A DNA stretch of 41,685 nucleotides, taken from contig JAQWNM010000003.1 of the NCBI GenBank assembly GCA_029268615.1, positions 1-41,685 of the forward strand, in the 5' to 3' direction. The translations under genes and the position numbers were made by a program. The stretch is from SAR86 cluster bacterium (GTDB lineage: Bacteria; Pseudomonadota; Gammaproteobacteria; Magnimaribacterales; Magnimaribacteraceae). The notes under the pieces are model-generated. The model had not been told where the DNA came from. It was given only the letters and a program-made list of their open reading frames with translations, and did no database searches. Positions 11,071-20,316 of this stretch are shown here, piece after piece; the stretch's first letter is position 1, and each line of letters starts with the position of its first letter.

Positions 11071-12462
11071 TTGTCAAATCCAAATTCAGATTCTTGCTAT
11101 ATATTTACCGATACAGAAACAACTGGTCTCAATATAACTTTTGATCAGATCATCCAAGTAGGGTCAATTCTTACAGATGAAGATATTAAAGTCTTGGATA
11201 CTCAAGATATAGGATGTAGTTTGCTTCCATGGATATTGCCTAGTCCAGATGCATTATTAGTTCATAAAAAAACAGACTGCCTAGGTATCAATAATAAAAG
11301 TCATTATGAGATGATGCATGAGCTAAGAGAGAAGTGGCTAGAATGGTCTGTTAAAAATAGACCCATTTATATTACCTATAATGGGCATAGATTTGATGAA
11401 GAATTATTTCGAAGACAATTCTTTTGGTGCCTGCTTCCATCTTACATAACAAATATGGATGGAGCTACAAGATTAGATATGCTCTCAACTTTTCAAGTTA
11501 TTGCTAATTTTTTTCCTAACTCACTTAACCTGCCTCTTATAGAAGGAAGGGTGAGCATGAAGCTTACAGACTGGGCTGAAGCTAACGAAGTATCATCAGA
11601 TGATGCACATGATGCTCTTGCAGATTGTAATTTAATGGTAGAGCTTTCCAAAAAGGTAATCGAAACAGCTCCTTTAGCTTGGAAAGCATCCATCCAGGGA
11701 GCCTCTAAACAAGGAAACTTAGATATTCTTCAATCAGAAGGGTTTGCTATGATGGGAGAAATAGTCCGTAGAGATAAATTTACCTATCCTATTACCTTTT
11801 GTGGCCAAAATAGAAAAATGAATAATGAAGTTGCAGTAGCAGATTTATACTTTGATCCTGACGAACTAGATGATTTATCTGATTCTGAGTTACTTGAGCA
11901 GATTGCATTAAATGGTTCCGCTATTAAAAAAGTAAGAATTAATAAATCTATGCCGATAATAAACTACTTAGATATAGATAATATTGAAAACTATATAGAT
12001 ATTCCTATCTCACAATTAGAAGATAGGGCATTAAAAATTAAGAACAATACTAAGCTTCAATCTAGAATTTCAGATCTATTAACTAATAATCAAGTCACAT
12101 ATCCACCTCATAAATATCTTGAACAAACTGTATATTCTGGTTTTGCTTCAGAATCTGATAGTTTGTGGATGGAGAGATTTAATACATCACCTTGGGAAGA
12201 TAGAGAGAAATTAATTGAAGGTTTTGATGACTCAAGATATACGGATTTAGCTGAAAGGCTTTTATGCTCTAATAGACCAGAATTTGCGACAGAGTTAATG
12301 ATGAGAAAGTATGATGAATTTTTACAAAATAGACTTTATGACGAAGGGCCTTGGCTTACTTTAGAAAAATGCAAGAAAAGAACAAGTAAACTTTTGGAAG
12401 ATGCAGAGGGAGAAAATAAAAATATACTTACGCAGCTATCTAATTACTTAGAATCAATCTAA
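11071..12462 (+). CDS. sbcB: Exodeoxyribonuclease I (SbcB)
   Basis: Exonuclease I degrades single-stranded DNA 3' to 5' in recombination and mismatch repair. The protein is 463 residues (E. coli 475). It has the three DEDDh motifs: FTDTETTGL (Asp14, Glu16), YNGHRFDEELFRRQFFWC near residue 110, and AHDALADCNLMVEL near residue 172. The C-terminal SH3-like and helical regions are present (DLYFDPDELDDLSD, FNTSPWEDREKL). The start is TTG: between the preceding in-frame stop and TTG 11071 there are only ATA, ATT and TTA codons, so no ATG or GTG is available. It follows nfuA by 8 bp and ends next to the convergent csiV stop with no gap. Confidence 0.95.
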   Translation: MSNPNSDSCYIFTDTETTGLNITFDQIIQVGSILTDEDIKVLDTQDIGCSLLPWILPSPDALLVHKKTDCLGINNKSHYEMMHELREKWLEWSVKNRPIYITYNGHRFDEELFRRQFFWCLLPSYITNMDGATRLDMLSTFQVIANFFPNSLNLPLIEGRVSMKLTDWAEANEVSSDDAHDALADCNLMVELSKKVIETAPLAWKASIQGASKQGNLDILQSEGFAMMGEIVRRDKFTYPITFCGQNRKMNNEVAVADLYFDPDELDDLSDSELLEQIALNGSAIKKVRINKSMPIINYLDIDNIENYIDIPISQLEDRALKIKNNTKLQSRISDLLTNNQVTYPPHKYLEQTVYSGFASESDSLWMERFNTSPWEDREKLIEGFDDSRYTDLAERLLCSNRPEFATELMMRKYDEFLQNRLYDEGPWLTLEKCKKRTSKLLEDAEGENKNILTQLSNYLESI

Positions 12463-13380
12463 CTATAAGGATTCAACTTTAATAAGGACACCAAAATAGG
12501 GATGATCAAAATAATTATACAAACCGTCATCAATTTTTCGTTCCTCTTTAATCTCATATAAATCACTAAAATTTTTAATGGGATCTACTTCTAAGTTTTC
12601 CTTTTTTTCTTTTAATCCCAAGGGATTTGAAAAATCAAAGTTCATTATTTGATTTAAAAGATTTCGAAACTCTAAATTATTAGATTTAATACCTTTCTGT
12701 AAGTCATTGAAAAATATTAAATTTTTAGGTTCTTTATACTCTAATCCATTTTCATCTTCTATAGAATATCTTAGTTGCATTTCAGAATGTAAGTACTTTT
12801 CTTTGTAGTGACTAATATAACCATATACTTTTATATTGTTAATCTTTGAATCAATGTGAATAAAATTTCTAGAATCGTAAGAAAATATAGGCTGATACCA
12901 GGATTTTGAATATATAATAGTATAATCTTTTTCTCTCTTGAGTCTTGAAACTATTAGATCTAAATCTAGTTTATCGTTTCTTAGATTTTCAAAAAATTGC
13001 ACATTTAGACCTTTTTTAGTTGCCTCTAACTCACTTGAACTCTCTATATTTATGTTAATCTCTTCTAAGGTTATGAGATTATTAAGATCTGAATTAAAAG
13101 CCTCATCCAATGACTCTTGCTCTACAAGTAACTCCGGAATATTATGAAGTTTAATCAACTGATCTTTGTGTTTAAAAGGTCCTAATTTCTTAAATACCTC
13201 TTCATCTAGGCCAGAGTCTTTATTTTCATTTAAAAAAATTATAAGACTTACTTTATAACTTGGGTATTTATCAGGGTTTTGATTAAAAATTTTAATAGTG
13301 TCTTTAATATCTTTACCATAAAGGGATGTGCCCGTCAGTAGAACAAAAAAACTTAATAAAATTACCTTTAGACTCTTCAT
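12463..13380 (-). CDS. csiV: CsiV-like periplasmic protein next to mfd
   Basis: This 305-residue protein has an N-terminal signal peptide (KVILLSFFVLLTGTSLYG). It carries two motifs I associate with the CsiV family: a central YTIIYSKSWYQP segment (residue ~162) and a C-terminal YFDHPYFGVLIKVE. CsiV was described in Vibrio cholerae as a peptidoglycan-binding periplasmic protein needed for survival with D-amino acids. In Pseudomonas the homologue lies directly beside mfd, as here, with 2 bp between the mfd stop and this start. The rest of the sequence is divergent and charged. The family call rests on the two motifs plus synteny, and the exact role in this organism is inferred. Confidence 0.75.
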   Translation of the reverse strand: MKSLKVILLSFFVLLTGTSLYGKDIKDTIKIFNQNPDKYPSYKVSLIIFLNENKDSGLDEEVFKKLGPFKHKDQLIKLHNIPELLVEQESLDEAFNSDLNNLITLEEININIESSSELEATKKGLNVQFFENLRNDKLDLDLIVSRLKREKDYTIIYSKSWYQPIFSYDSRNFIHIDSKINNIKVYGYISHYKEKYLHSEMQLRYSIEDENGLEYKEPKNLIFFNDLQKGIKSNNLEFRNLLNQIMNFDFSNPLGLKEKKENLEVDPIKNFSDLYEIKEERKIDDGLYNYFDHPYFGVLIKVESL

Positions 13381-13382
13381 TT

Positions 13383-16328
13383 TTATATTTTTGATATATA
13401 TTCTACTAAAAAATTAAAAGACTCATCTTTCTCTTCTTCTTTTTTTAAACTATGTGAAGAACCATTGGTAAATTTAAGTATTAGATACTCTCCATAAGAA
13501 TTGATTTCTTTAATATTTTTTTGCCTTGCTAATAAAGCTATCTCTGTTTGAATCATCAAGGACCTGACTTCTTCTGGTAAAAGACCAAATCTATTTATCA
13601 TTTCTAATTGTATTTCTTTTAATTCATCCGGACTTAAGGAGTTTGATATACGACTATATGCAAGGAGTCTTTGATTAATATCAGGGAGATAGTTTGAAGG
13701 GATATAAGCTGATTTACCTAAATTTATAATAGTTTTGTCTTCCAGTAAATTTATATCATCATTTATCAAACCTTCTTTTAAATATTTTACGGTCTTTTTT
13801 AACAACCTCATGTACATTTCAAGACCTACTGATTCTATTGCACCACTTTGTTTTGAGCCTAATAGCTCTCCTGCTCCCCGGATCTCTAAATCTTTTATCG
13901 CTAAAAGAAATCCAGCTGATAAGGAGTCTGATTCCATCAGAGCTTCTAATCTGCTTTCTGACTTTGAGTTTCTTTCTCCTGAATCTTTAAGAAAATAACT
14001 AAAAGCTTGCCTTTTAGATCTTCCTACTCTACCTCTTAGTTGATGGAGTTGGGCTAAGCCAAGTTTATTTGCAGATTCGACTATTAGAGTATTGGCATTA
14101 GGTATATCTATGCCACTTTCAATAATAGTAGAGCAAACTAGAATAGATATTTTATTGCTTTGAAAATTAATCATCACCTTTTCAATGTCTTTGGGCTTCA
14201 TCTTTCCATGAGCTATTGATATTTCCGTATTGGGAAATAATTTTTTTAATCGTAGCCTTCTATCCTCTATTAAGTTTAGATCGTTACATAAATAATAAAC
14301 TTGACCTCCTCGCATAAGTTCTCTTTGGATTCCTTCTTTTATCAAGTTTTCGTTATAACGATAAACAAAAGTATTTACGGGTACCCTTCCTATTGGTGAG
14401 GTAGCGATAATTGATAGATCTTTTAATTCAGAAAGAGCTAAATTTAAAGATCTTGGTATAGGCGTAGCTGAAAGACTCAATACATTTACATCATCTTTAA
14501 TTTTTTTAATTTTTTCTTTCTGCCTTACACCAAACTTATGCTCTTCATCTATAATTAAAAGACCAAGATTATTGAGAACTATAGAGTCTTGAAGAAGGGC
14601 ATGAGTTCCTATAATAAGATCTAAGGATCCATCACTTAATTTTTGTAAAATATCTCTTCTTTCTTTATCAGATTTATTTCTCGATAAAGATTCTATTTCT
14701 AGTCCGAAACCTTTAAACCTATCAATAAAATTATCATAGTGTTGTTGTGCTAGTAACGTTGTAGGGACTAACATGCAGCTTAGTTTATTGTTAAAACACG
14801 CTATAAAAATTGCTCTAAGAGCAACCTCAGTCTTCCCAAAACCCACTTCTCCACAAATGATTCTATCCATTGGTTTATCTGCGGTTAGGTCAAGTTCTAC
14901 TTCATTAATAACTCTGAGTTGATCAGATGTTTCTTGATAGGGAAAACCTTTAGAAAATTCATCATAATCTGGCATTGGAATAATATATTTTTTAGAAACA
15001 GCCTCAATTCTTTTAGCTTGTATTTCTAAAAGCTCAGCTGCTACATCAAATGATTGCTTTAATGCTCTTTCTTTTCTAGAAAGCCATTTTTTTGAGCCCA
15101 AGAAGTCTAATTTTATATTATCAGGTCCAAAATATTTGGAGATTAAATCGGTAGAATGAATTGGAACATATAATTTACTGGATTCAGCAAATTCTATCTC
15201 CAAACAATCAGTTATCTCCTTACCTGTATCAATATTTTTAAGACCTATGAATAAACCTATTCCATGAGATAAGTGAACAACTCTCTCACCAGGCTCAGGT
15301 AAAGAATTAAGGTCTAAAGTAAATGGATTATTATTTTCATTTACGTCCTGAATTGCTTCATTTGATGAGCTTAAGATATCTATATTATTTTTGTAAAAAA
15401 ATAATTCTTTATTTTCAAGGAAAGTATTAAGTTCATCGGAAGTTGAATAAAGTAAATCTGGGTGAATTAGAGGTCTTGCTTGATCGTGCCCGTATTCATC
15501 AAATCTAGAATTAATTAGCGCCCTAAAATCATTCAAAGAATCTTTAAATTTTTCATCTATAAATACTAATGAGACATTTTTAAGGTAATCAATAGGTGAA
15601 TATTTATTTCCGTAAAAAAAAGGTAGGTACATTTCAGCACCCGAAGATTTTTTTTGTTTAGATATTGACCTAAAAATTTCACAATCTTCTTCATATGAAT
15701 CAAAACTAGACCTCCAGTTCTGTTTAAACATATCAACAGATTCCTTATCAAGGGGATATTCATATGGAGTTTTAAGCTGAATTTCATTTACATTATTAAT
15801 TGTTAACTGATCTTTTGTATTAAAAAACCTCATAGATGCAATTTCATCATCAAAAAGTTCAACTCTAATAGGGTTTTCTAAACTAGTTATATAAACATCT
15901 ATTATTGAACCTCTTTCTGCATAGGTACCTATTTCATTGACTATTTCTACACGCGAATATCCTTCACTCATTAAGCTTTCAATAAAATCTTTTTTATTTA
16001 ACTTATCGTTAACTTTTAGATCTCCAAATTTATTAAGAATTTGCTGAGGTTTTGGCGATGGACTTATTAAAGTATCGATAGAGATGATAGTCAGTGCTTT
16101 ATTTTCTGAAAAGTTTTGACTTAAAGCATAAAGTCTTTCATTAATTAAATTAGAAGGTGGAGAAAAGAAATCGTAAGGTAGGGTTTCAGTATTAGGGATA
16201 AGCCCAATTTTTTTATAGCGACTAACAAGCTTTTCTTTTAAATGTTCCGCCTCAGAAGAAGTCTTAGTAATTATTAATTTAGACTTAAGATTAGAGGAGT
16301 TAATTTGTAATAATTCGTCTAAATCCAT
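13383..16328 (-). CDS. mfd: Transcription-repair coupling factor Mfd, apparently short of one domain
   Basis: Mfd removes RNA polymerase stalled at DNA lesions and recruits UvrA. I chose the ATG at 16328 (981 residues); an in-frame TTG 15 bp upstream at 16343 is possible. The UvrB-homology part is present (TETLPYDFFSPPSNLINERL, YAERGSIIDVY). Then come the polymerase-interacting domain (ERVVHLSHGIGLFIGL), the RecG-like motor with Walker A GEVGFGKTE and Walker B IIDEEHKFGV, LSATPIPRSLNLA, and the C-terminal TRCF domain. E. coli Mfd has 1148 residues. The main gap falls between PLIHPDLL and ERVVHL, where only about 55 residues replace the E. coli linker plus domain D3, and the C-terminal domain is also trimmed. 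csiV follows by 2 bp. Confidence 0.96.
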   Translation of the reverse strand: MDLDELLQINSSNLKSKLIITKTSSEAEHLKEKLVSRYKKIGLIPNTETLPYDFFSPPSNLINERLYALSQNFSENKALTIISIDTLISPSPKPQQILNKFGDLKVNDKLNKKDFIESLMSEGYSRVEIVNEIGTYAERGSIIDVYITSLENPIRVELFDDEIASMRFFNTKDQLTINNVNEIQLKTPYEYPLDKESVDMFKQNWRSSFDSYEEDCEIFRSISKQKKSSGAEMYLPFFYGNKYSPIDYLKNVSLVFIDEKFKDSLNDFRALINSRFDEYGHDQARPLIHPDLLYSTSDELNTFLENKELFFYKNNIDILSSSNEAIQDVNENNNPFTLDLNSLPEPGERVVHLSHGIGLFIGLKNIDTGKEITDCLEIEFAESSKLYVPIHSTDLISKYFGPDNIKLDFLGSKKWLSRKERALKQSFDVAAELLEIQAKRIEAVSKKYIIPMPDYDEFSKGFPYQETSDQLRVINEVELDLTADKPMDRIICGEVGFGKTEVALRAIFIACFNNKLSCMLVPTTLLAQQHYDNFIDRFKGFGLEIESLSRNKSDKERRDILQKLSDGSLDLIIGTHALLQDSIVLNNLGLLIIDEEHKFGVRQKEKIKKIKDDVNVLSLSATPIPRSLNLALSELKDLSIIATSPIGRVPVNTFVYRYNENLIKEGIQRELMRGGQVYYLCNDLNLIEDRRLRLKKLFPNTEISIAHGKMKPKDIEKVMINFQSNKISILVCSTIIESGIDIPNANTLIVESANKLGLAQLHQLRGRVGRSKRQAFSYFLKDSGERNSKSESRLEALMESDSLSAGFLLAIKDLEIRGAGELLGSKQSGAIESVGLEMYMRLLKKTVKYLKEGLINDDINLLEDKTIINLGKSAYIPSNYLPDINQRLLAYSRISNSLSPDELKEIQLEMINRFGLLPEEVRSLMIQTEIALLARQKNIKEINSYGEYLILKFTNGSSHSLKKEEEKDESFNFLVEYISKI

Positions 16329-16382
16329 TTTATTTGTAATCAATTAAATAAGTTTCAATATTTTTTTTCAATTAGCAAGGTG

Positions 16383-16388
16383 TATAAT
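16383..16388 (+). promoter_or_regulatory. Candidate -10 box before the second ACAD pair
   Basis: TATAAT sits 33 bp before the ATG of the acyl-CoA dehydrogenase gene, in the gap divergent from mfd. The -35 region at the right distance is only a T-run. No Shine-Dalgarno sequence is visible before that ATG. Confidence 0.25.
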
Positions 16389-16421
16389 AATAATCTTCTT
16401 AAATAAAATAAAATTAAATAA

Positions 16422-17612
16422 ATGGACTTAACGTATTCACAAGAAGATCTTAAATTTAGAGCAGATATTAAATCTTTTATTGAAGATTTTTATCCTCTCG
16501 ATATAAAAAAGAAGCAAGATAACAGACTTCCTCTTGAAAAAGAAGAAATAGTGAGGTGGCAAAAAATATTAGCAGAGAATAATTATTTTGCCATAAATTG
16601 GCCAAAAGAGTACGGAGGAACTAACTGGTCTCCAACTCAAAAATATATTTTTCAAAATGAATTAGCATCAGAAAATACTCCAATTCTAATTCCTTTTGGA
16701 GTCAATATGTGCGGTCCTGTAATTTATACATTTGGAACAGAGGAGCAAAAAGAAGAGCATCTACCAGGAATTATTAATAGTGATGTTTGGTGGTGTCAAG
16801 GCTATTCGGAACCAAGTTCAGGATCAGATCTAGCTTCACTCCAAGTAAAAGCGGTAAAAAATGACGATTGTTATATAGTTAATGGCACTAAAACTTGGAC
16901 AACTTTAGCCCAGCACGCAGACTGGATATTTTGTTTAGTAAGAACAGAATCTACTGACGTTAAGCAAGAGGGTATTAGTTTTCTTTTAATAGATATGAAG
17001 ACTCCAGGTATAGAAGTGCAACCTATTATAACTATAGATGGATCGCATGAAGTTAACATGGTCTTTTTTGAAAATGTTGAAGTCCCTATATCTAATCTAG
17101 TAGGGGAGGAAGGACAAGGCTGGAATATTGCTAAATTTCTTCTTATGCATGAAAGAACTGGAATAGCTGGCTTGGCCTCCTTGAAAAGAGAATTAAACAA
17201 GATGAAAGAAATAGCTTCCTTAACACCACTGGGAGAGGGCACCTTAATGGATGATAAATTTTTTATGAATAAGTTATTCGCTGCCGAGATAGAGCTATCT
17301 GCTATTGAATATACAGAATTAAGAACTCTTTCAGCATTATCTTCAGGAGGAGCACCCGGACCAGAATCATCTATTCTTAAGATAAAAGGAACAGAACTTC
17401 AGCAAACTCTTTCTGAGCTTTTTATTGAGATGATGGGTTATTACTCCCATCCATTTATACCTGAAAATGAACTTGGTTCAAATGCATCAATAGGACCATC
17501 TTACGCTGCTCCTGGGATGGCTCATTATTTAAATTATAGAAAAGTGTCAATCTATGGTGGAAGTAATGAAATACAAAGAAATGTTATAGCAAAAGCAATA
17601 TTAGGACTTTAA
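16422..17612 (+). CDS. Acyl-CoA dehydrogenase, long partner of second heteromeric pair
   Basis: This 396-residue acyl-CoA dehydrogenase resembles the long ACAD at 4439-5623 in layout. It has GYSEPSSGSDLASL at residues 127-140 and the C-terminal YGGSNEIQRNVIAKAIL. The C-terminal catalytic Glu position is Gly, while Glu244 (MHERTGIAG) occupies the helix-G base position, exactly as in the other long subunit. The RxxFG flavin-binding segment is absent. The short ACAD starts 4 bp downstream and carries that segment, so the two probably form one heterotetramer. The gene starts a plus-strand unit divergent from mfd, inserted between mfd and gap, which I remember as near neighbours in Pseudomonas. 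The substrate is unknown. Confidence 0.92.
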   Translation: MDLTYSQEDLKFRADIKSFIEDFYPLDIKKKQDNRLPLEKEEIVRWQKILAENNYFAINWPKEYGGTNWSPTQKYIFQNELASENTPILIPFGVNMCGPVIYTFGTEEQKEEHLPGIINSDVWWCQGYSEPSSGSDLASLQVKAVKNDDCYIVNGTKTWTTLAQHADWIFCLVRTESTDVKQEGISFLLIDMKTPGIEVQPIITIDGSHEVNMVFFENVEVPISNLVGEEGQGWNIAKFLLMHERTGIAGLASLKRELNKMKEIASLTPLGEGTLMDDKFFMNKLFAAEIELSAIEYTELRTLSALSSGGAPGPESSILKIKGTELQQTLSELFIEMMGYYSHPFIPENELGSNASIGPSYAAPGMAHYLNYRKVSIYGGSNEIQRNVIAKAILGL

Positions 17613-17616
17613 AATT

Positions 17617-18744
17617 ATGGACTTTACATACAGCGAAGAACAAACCTTGATCCAGGATCAAGTAGAATCATTTATAACAAAAGATTATGACTGGGAAACT
17701 AGGCAAAAAATTCTTTCTTTAGATGAAGGTTTTAGTCAAGATAATTGGAATACCTTTGGAGAATTAGGTTGGTTAGGACTAAGTATCTCCGAAAAATCTG
17801 GTGGATTTGGCGGTTCTGCGATTGATACTATGATTATTATGGAGCAATTTGGTAAAGGTCTTGTCTTAGAGCCCTATCTAGAAACCATAGTTTTAGGAGC
17901 TGGATTATTAGATTCAATTGGTTCAAATGAACAACAAAAAGAGATTCTAGAAAAAGCTATTACAGGAAAAGTTCAATTAGCAACTGCATTTGCAGAACCT
18001 CAAAGTAGATTCAATTTATCAGATGTTACTACAACCGCCGCTAAAGAAGATAAAGGGTTTACATTAAATGGTTACAAATGTGTTGTTATGAATGGTCCTT
18101 CTGCAGATTATTTTATTGTCTCAGCTAGAACGTCTGGAGGTCAAACAGAACCAAATGGAATTTCTCTGTTTATTGTTAATAAAGATTTGCCTGGTCTTTC
18201 TCAAAGAAGCTACTCAACTGTGGATGGTAAAAAAGCATCAGAACTAACTCTTGAAAATGTAAAAATTGATAACTCGTCATTATTAGGAGAGTTAGATAAA
18301 GGGTTGAATCCTTTATCAAGTGCTATAGACGTAGCAACTTTGGCTATCTGTGCTGAAGCAGTTGGTGCTATGGAGATTTTATATAAAGATACAGTAGAAT
18401 ACACGAAAACAAGAAAACAATTCGGTCAACCTATTGGAAAATTTCAAGTACTACAACATAGAATGGTAGATATGTTTATGGAATATGAGCAATCAAAATC
18501 TCTTCTGTACATGTGTGCAATGAAACTTGCTGAATCTGCAAAAGATTCCTCTAAAGCAATTTCTGGATTAAAGTATCAAATTGGCAAGGCCTCAAGACTA
18601 GTTGGTCAACAAGCCGTTCAGTTACACGGAGGAATGGGAGTAACAGACGAGTTGAATATTGGTCATTACTTTAAAAGACTAACTACAATAAATACTATAT
18701 TTGGAAATGCTGATTTTCATTTAAAAAGATATTCTGAACTTTAA
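17617..18744 (+). CDS. Acyl-CoA dehydrogenase, short partner of second heteromeric pair
   Basis: This ACAD-fold protein has 375 residues. It contains the intact FAD-binding segment TRKQFGQPIGKFQVLQHRMV near residue 268 and QLHGGMGVTDELNIGHYFKR near the C-terminus. The two possible catalytic Glu positions are not acidic in the expected way: the C-terminal loop reads FGNADFHL, and the helix-G position has IDVATLA rather than an ER motif. This complements the upstream long ACAD, which has the Glu but not the FAD-binding arginine segment. It lies 4 bp after the long ACAD and 2 bp before the GAPDH gene, so the three are co-transcribed. The acyl substrate cannot be named. Confidence 0.9.
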   Translation: MDFTYSEEQTLIQDQVESFITKDYDWETRQKILSLDEGFSQDNWNTFGELGWLGLSISEKSGGFGGSAIDTMIIMEQFGKGLVLEPYLETIVLGAGLLDSIGSNEQQKEILEKAITGKVQLATAFAEPQSRFNLSDVTTTAAKEDKGFTLNGYKCVVMNGPSADYFIVSARTSGGQTEPNGISLFIVNKDLPGLSQRSYSTVDGKKASELTLENVKIDNSSLLGELDKGLNPLSSAIDVATLAICAEAVGAMEILYKDTVEYTKTRKQFGQPIGKFQVLQHRMVDMFMEYEQSKSLLYMCAMKLAESAKDSSKAISGLKYQIGKASRLVGQQAVQLHGGMGVTDELNIGHYFKRLTTINTIFGNADFHLKRYSEL

Positions 18745-18746
18745 AA

Positions 18747-20219
18747 ATGCCAGATATACCAGATAAAAGATTAAGACCAGAAAGGCCTACTGATGCTTTT
18801 GGTGATTTTCAATACAGACAAGCTTTAGCAGAGGAGATGCTACCTTCGATTGGAAGACTTTACAGGAATAATGTCCATATTCTTTTATACGGTAAACCAT
18901 TAGTTAATTTATCTGTTTCTGAGATTATGATAGCTCATCGTTTTGTGAGAGAAGCTGAAAATAATGAATTAAGTGAATTTGAAACCTATCAAGTCGTTGA
19001 GATTCTATCTGAGCTTAACTTAGGTGAATCGGAAATTGATATTGGAATCATAGCAGCGGCATTTCTTTACGAAGACAAAGAGGTTCCACTAGAACAATTC
19101 GTTAATGACTTATTAAAAGACTTAATAGATAAAGAAGAGAAAAATAAATCGAATAGCCAGGATATTGTCCTTTATGGATTTGGTAGAATTGGTAGACTCT
19201 TAACAAGGCTATTGATAGAAGATTCTGGTGGAGGAAAGAATCTCAGACTCAGAGCAATAGTGGTAAGAAACTCTGGAGATGATGATTTAATAAAAAGAGC
19301 AAACCTGATGAGAAGGGATTCTGTTCATGGACCATTTAAGGGTACTATTAGAGTGGTTGAAGAAGAAAATATGCTGGTTATAAATGGTTGTGAAGTGAAA
19401 GTCATTTACGCAAAAGATCCTGATTCTGTAGATTATGCTAATCATGGTATTAAAGATGCTCTTTTGATAGATAATACGGGAGTATGGAGGAACAGTGAAA
19501 GCCTAGGTAAGCATCTTATTAATGAGGGAATATCTAAAGTTCTTTTAACTGCTCCTGGAAAAGATGGTATTAAAAATATTGTACATGGCATCAATAATAA
19601 GATTCTTAATTCAGAAGATAAGATCATAGGAGCTGCATCTTGTACTACAAATGCAATTGTTCCCGTCCTAAAGGTTGTACAAGAAGAGTTTGGTATTGTT
19701 GGTGGTCATATAGAAAGTGTGCACTCATATACAAATGATCAAAATTTAATTGATAATCTACATAAGAAATCTAGAAGAGGCAGAAGTGCTGCTCTTAATA
19801 TGGTAATTACCGAAACAGGTGCCGGTAAAGCCGTAGCACAAGTACTTCCAGAGTTAAAAGGTAAACTGACGGCAAATGCTATCAGAGTACCTACACCTAA
19901 TGTATCTTTAGCTATAATGCACTTAAACCTTAATAAACAGGTTTCCAAAGAAAAGATTAATAACTTGCTCAGGCAAAAAGCATTTCACTCAGCTCTTAAA
20001 AACCAGATTGATTTTACTAACTCTAGTGAAGTAGTTTCTTCTGATTTTGTTGGTAGTCGGCATGCTTGTATAGTTGACTCGGAAGCTACTATTTGTAACG
20101 ATAAAAATTGTTCTCTTTATATTTGGTATGACAATGAATTTGGATATAGTACTCAACTTTTGGGGCTTGTTAAGCAAATAACAGGAATTTCTTTTAAAAG
20201 ATACCCTAATTTTGAGTAA
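18747..20219 (+). CDS. Glyceraldehyde-3-phosphate dehydrogenase with long N-terminal extension
   Basis: This is a GAPDH-family enzyme of 490 residues, against about 335 for the classical enzyme. The Rossmann motif VLYGFGRIGR only begins at residue 141. The catalytic Cys299 is in AASCTTNAIVP and the catalytic His326 follows 27 residues later (ESVHSYTND), the classical spacing. IRVPTPNVSLA and WYDNEFGYS are also present. The first ~138 residues are helical and charged, with no family I recognise beyond similar long GAPDHs in Pseudomonas, where such a gene lies between mfd and nqr as here. The residue after the second beta strand (VVRNSGD) does not show the Asp usual in NAD-dependent enzymes, so cofactor preference is open. 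Confidence 0.92.
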   Translation: MPDIPDKRLRPERPTDAFGDFQYRQALAEEMLPSIGRLYRNNVHILLYGKPLVNLSVSEIMIAHRFVREAENNELSEFETYQVVEILSELNLGESEIDIGIIAAAFLYEDKEVPLEQFVNDLLKDLIDKEEKNKSNSQDIVLYGFGRIGRLLTRLLIEDSGGGKNLRLRAIVVRNSGDDDLIKRANLMRRDSVHGPFKGTIRVVEEENMLVINGCEVKVIYAKDPDSVDYANHGIKDALLIDNTGVWRNSESLGKHLINEGISKVLLTAPGKDGIKNIVHGINNKILNSEDKIIGAASCTTNAIVPVLKVVQEEFGIVGGHIESVHSYTNDQNLIDNLHKKSRRGRSAALNMVITETGAGKAVAQVLPELKGKLTANAIRVPTPNVSLAIMHLNLNKQVSKEKINNLLRQKAFHSALKNQIDFTNSSEVVSSDFVGSRHACIVDSEATICNDKNCSLYIWYDNEFGYSTQLLGLVKQITGISFKRYPNFE

Positions 20220-20248
20220 TCTTGGTAGATAATTCTACTAACGATCTC

Positions 20249-20254
20249 TATAAT
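20249..20254 (+). promoter_or_regulatory. Candidate -10 box of the nqr operon
   Basis: TATAAT lies in the 97-bp gap between gap and nqrA, 62 bp before the nqrA ATG. No good -35 is visible at 16-18 bp; the nearest TTGGTA at 20222 is 21 bp away. A GAGAGGG ribosome-binding site lies just before the nqrA start. I saw no rho-independent terminator after gap, so readthrough is also possible. Confidence 0.3.
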
Positions 20255-20316
20255 ACGCACCCATAAGTTTCTTAGTAAATAGCCACTAATAGGTTTTTAA
20301 TCTACATTGAGAGGGC

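Noticed and set aside
20220-20248. Possible terminator after gap (GTAGA/TCTAC stem)
   Set aside because: Only a 5-bp AT-rich stem and no following T-tract.
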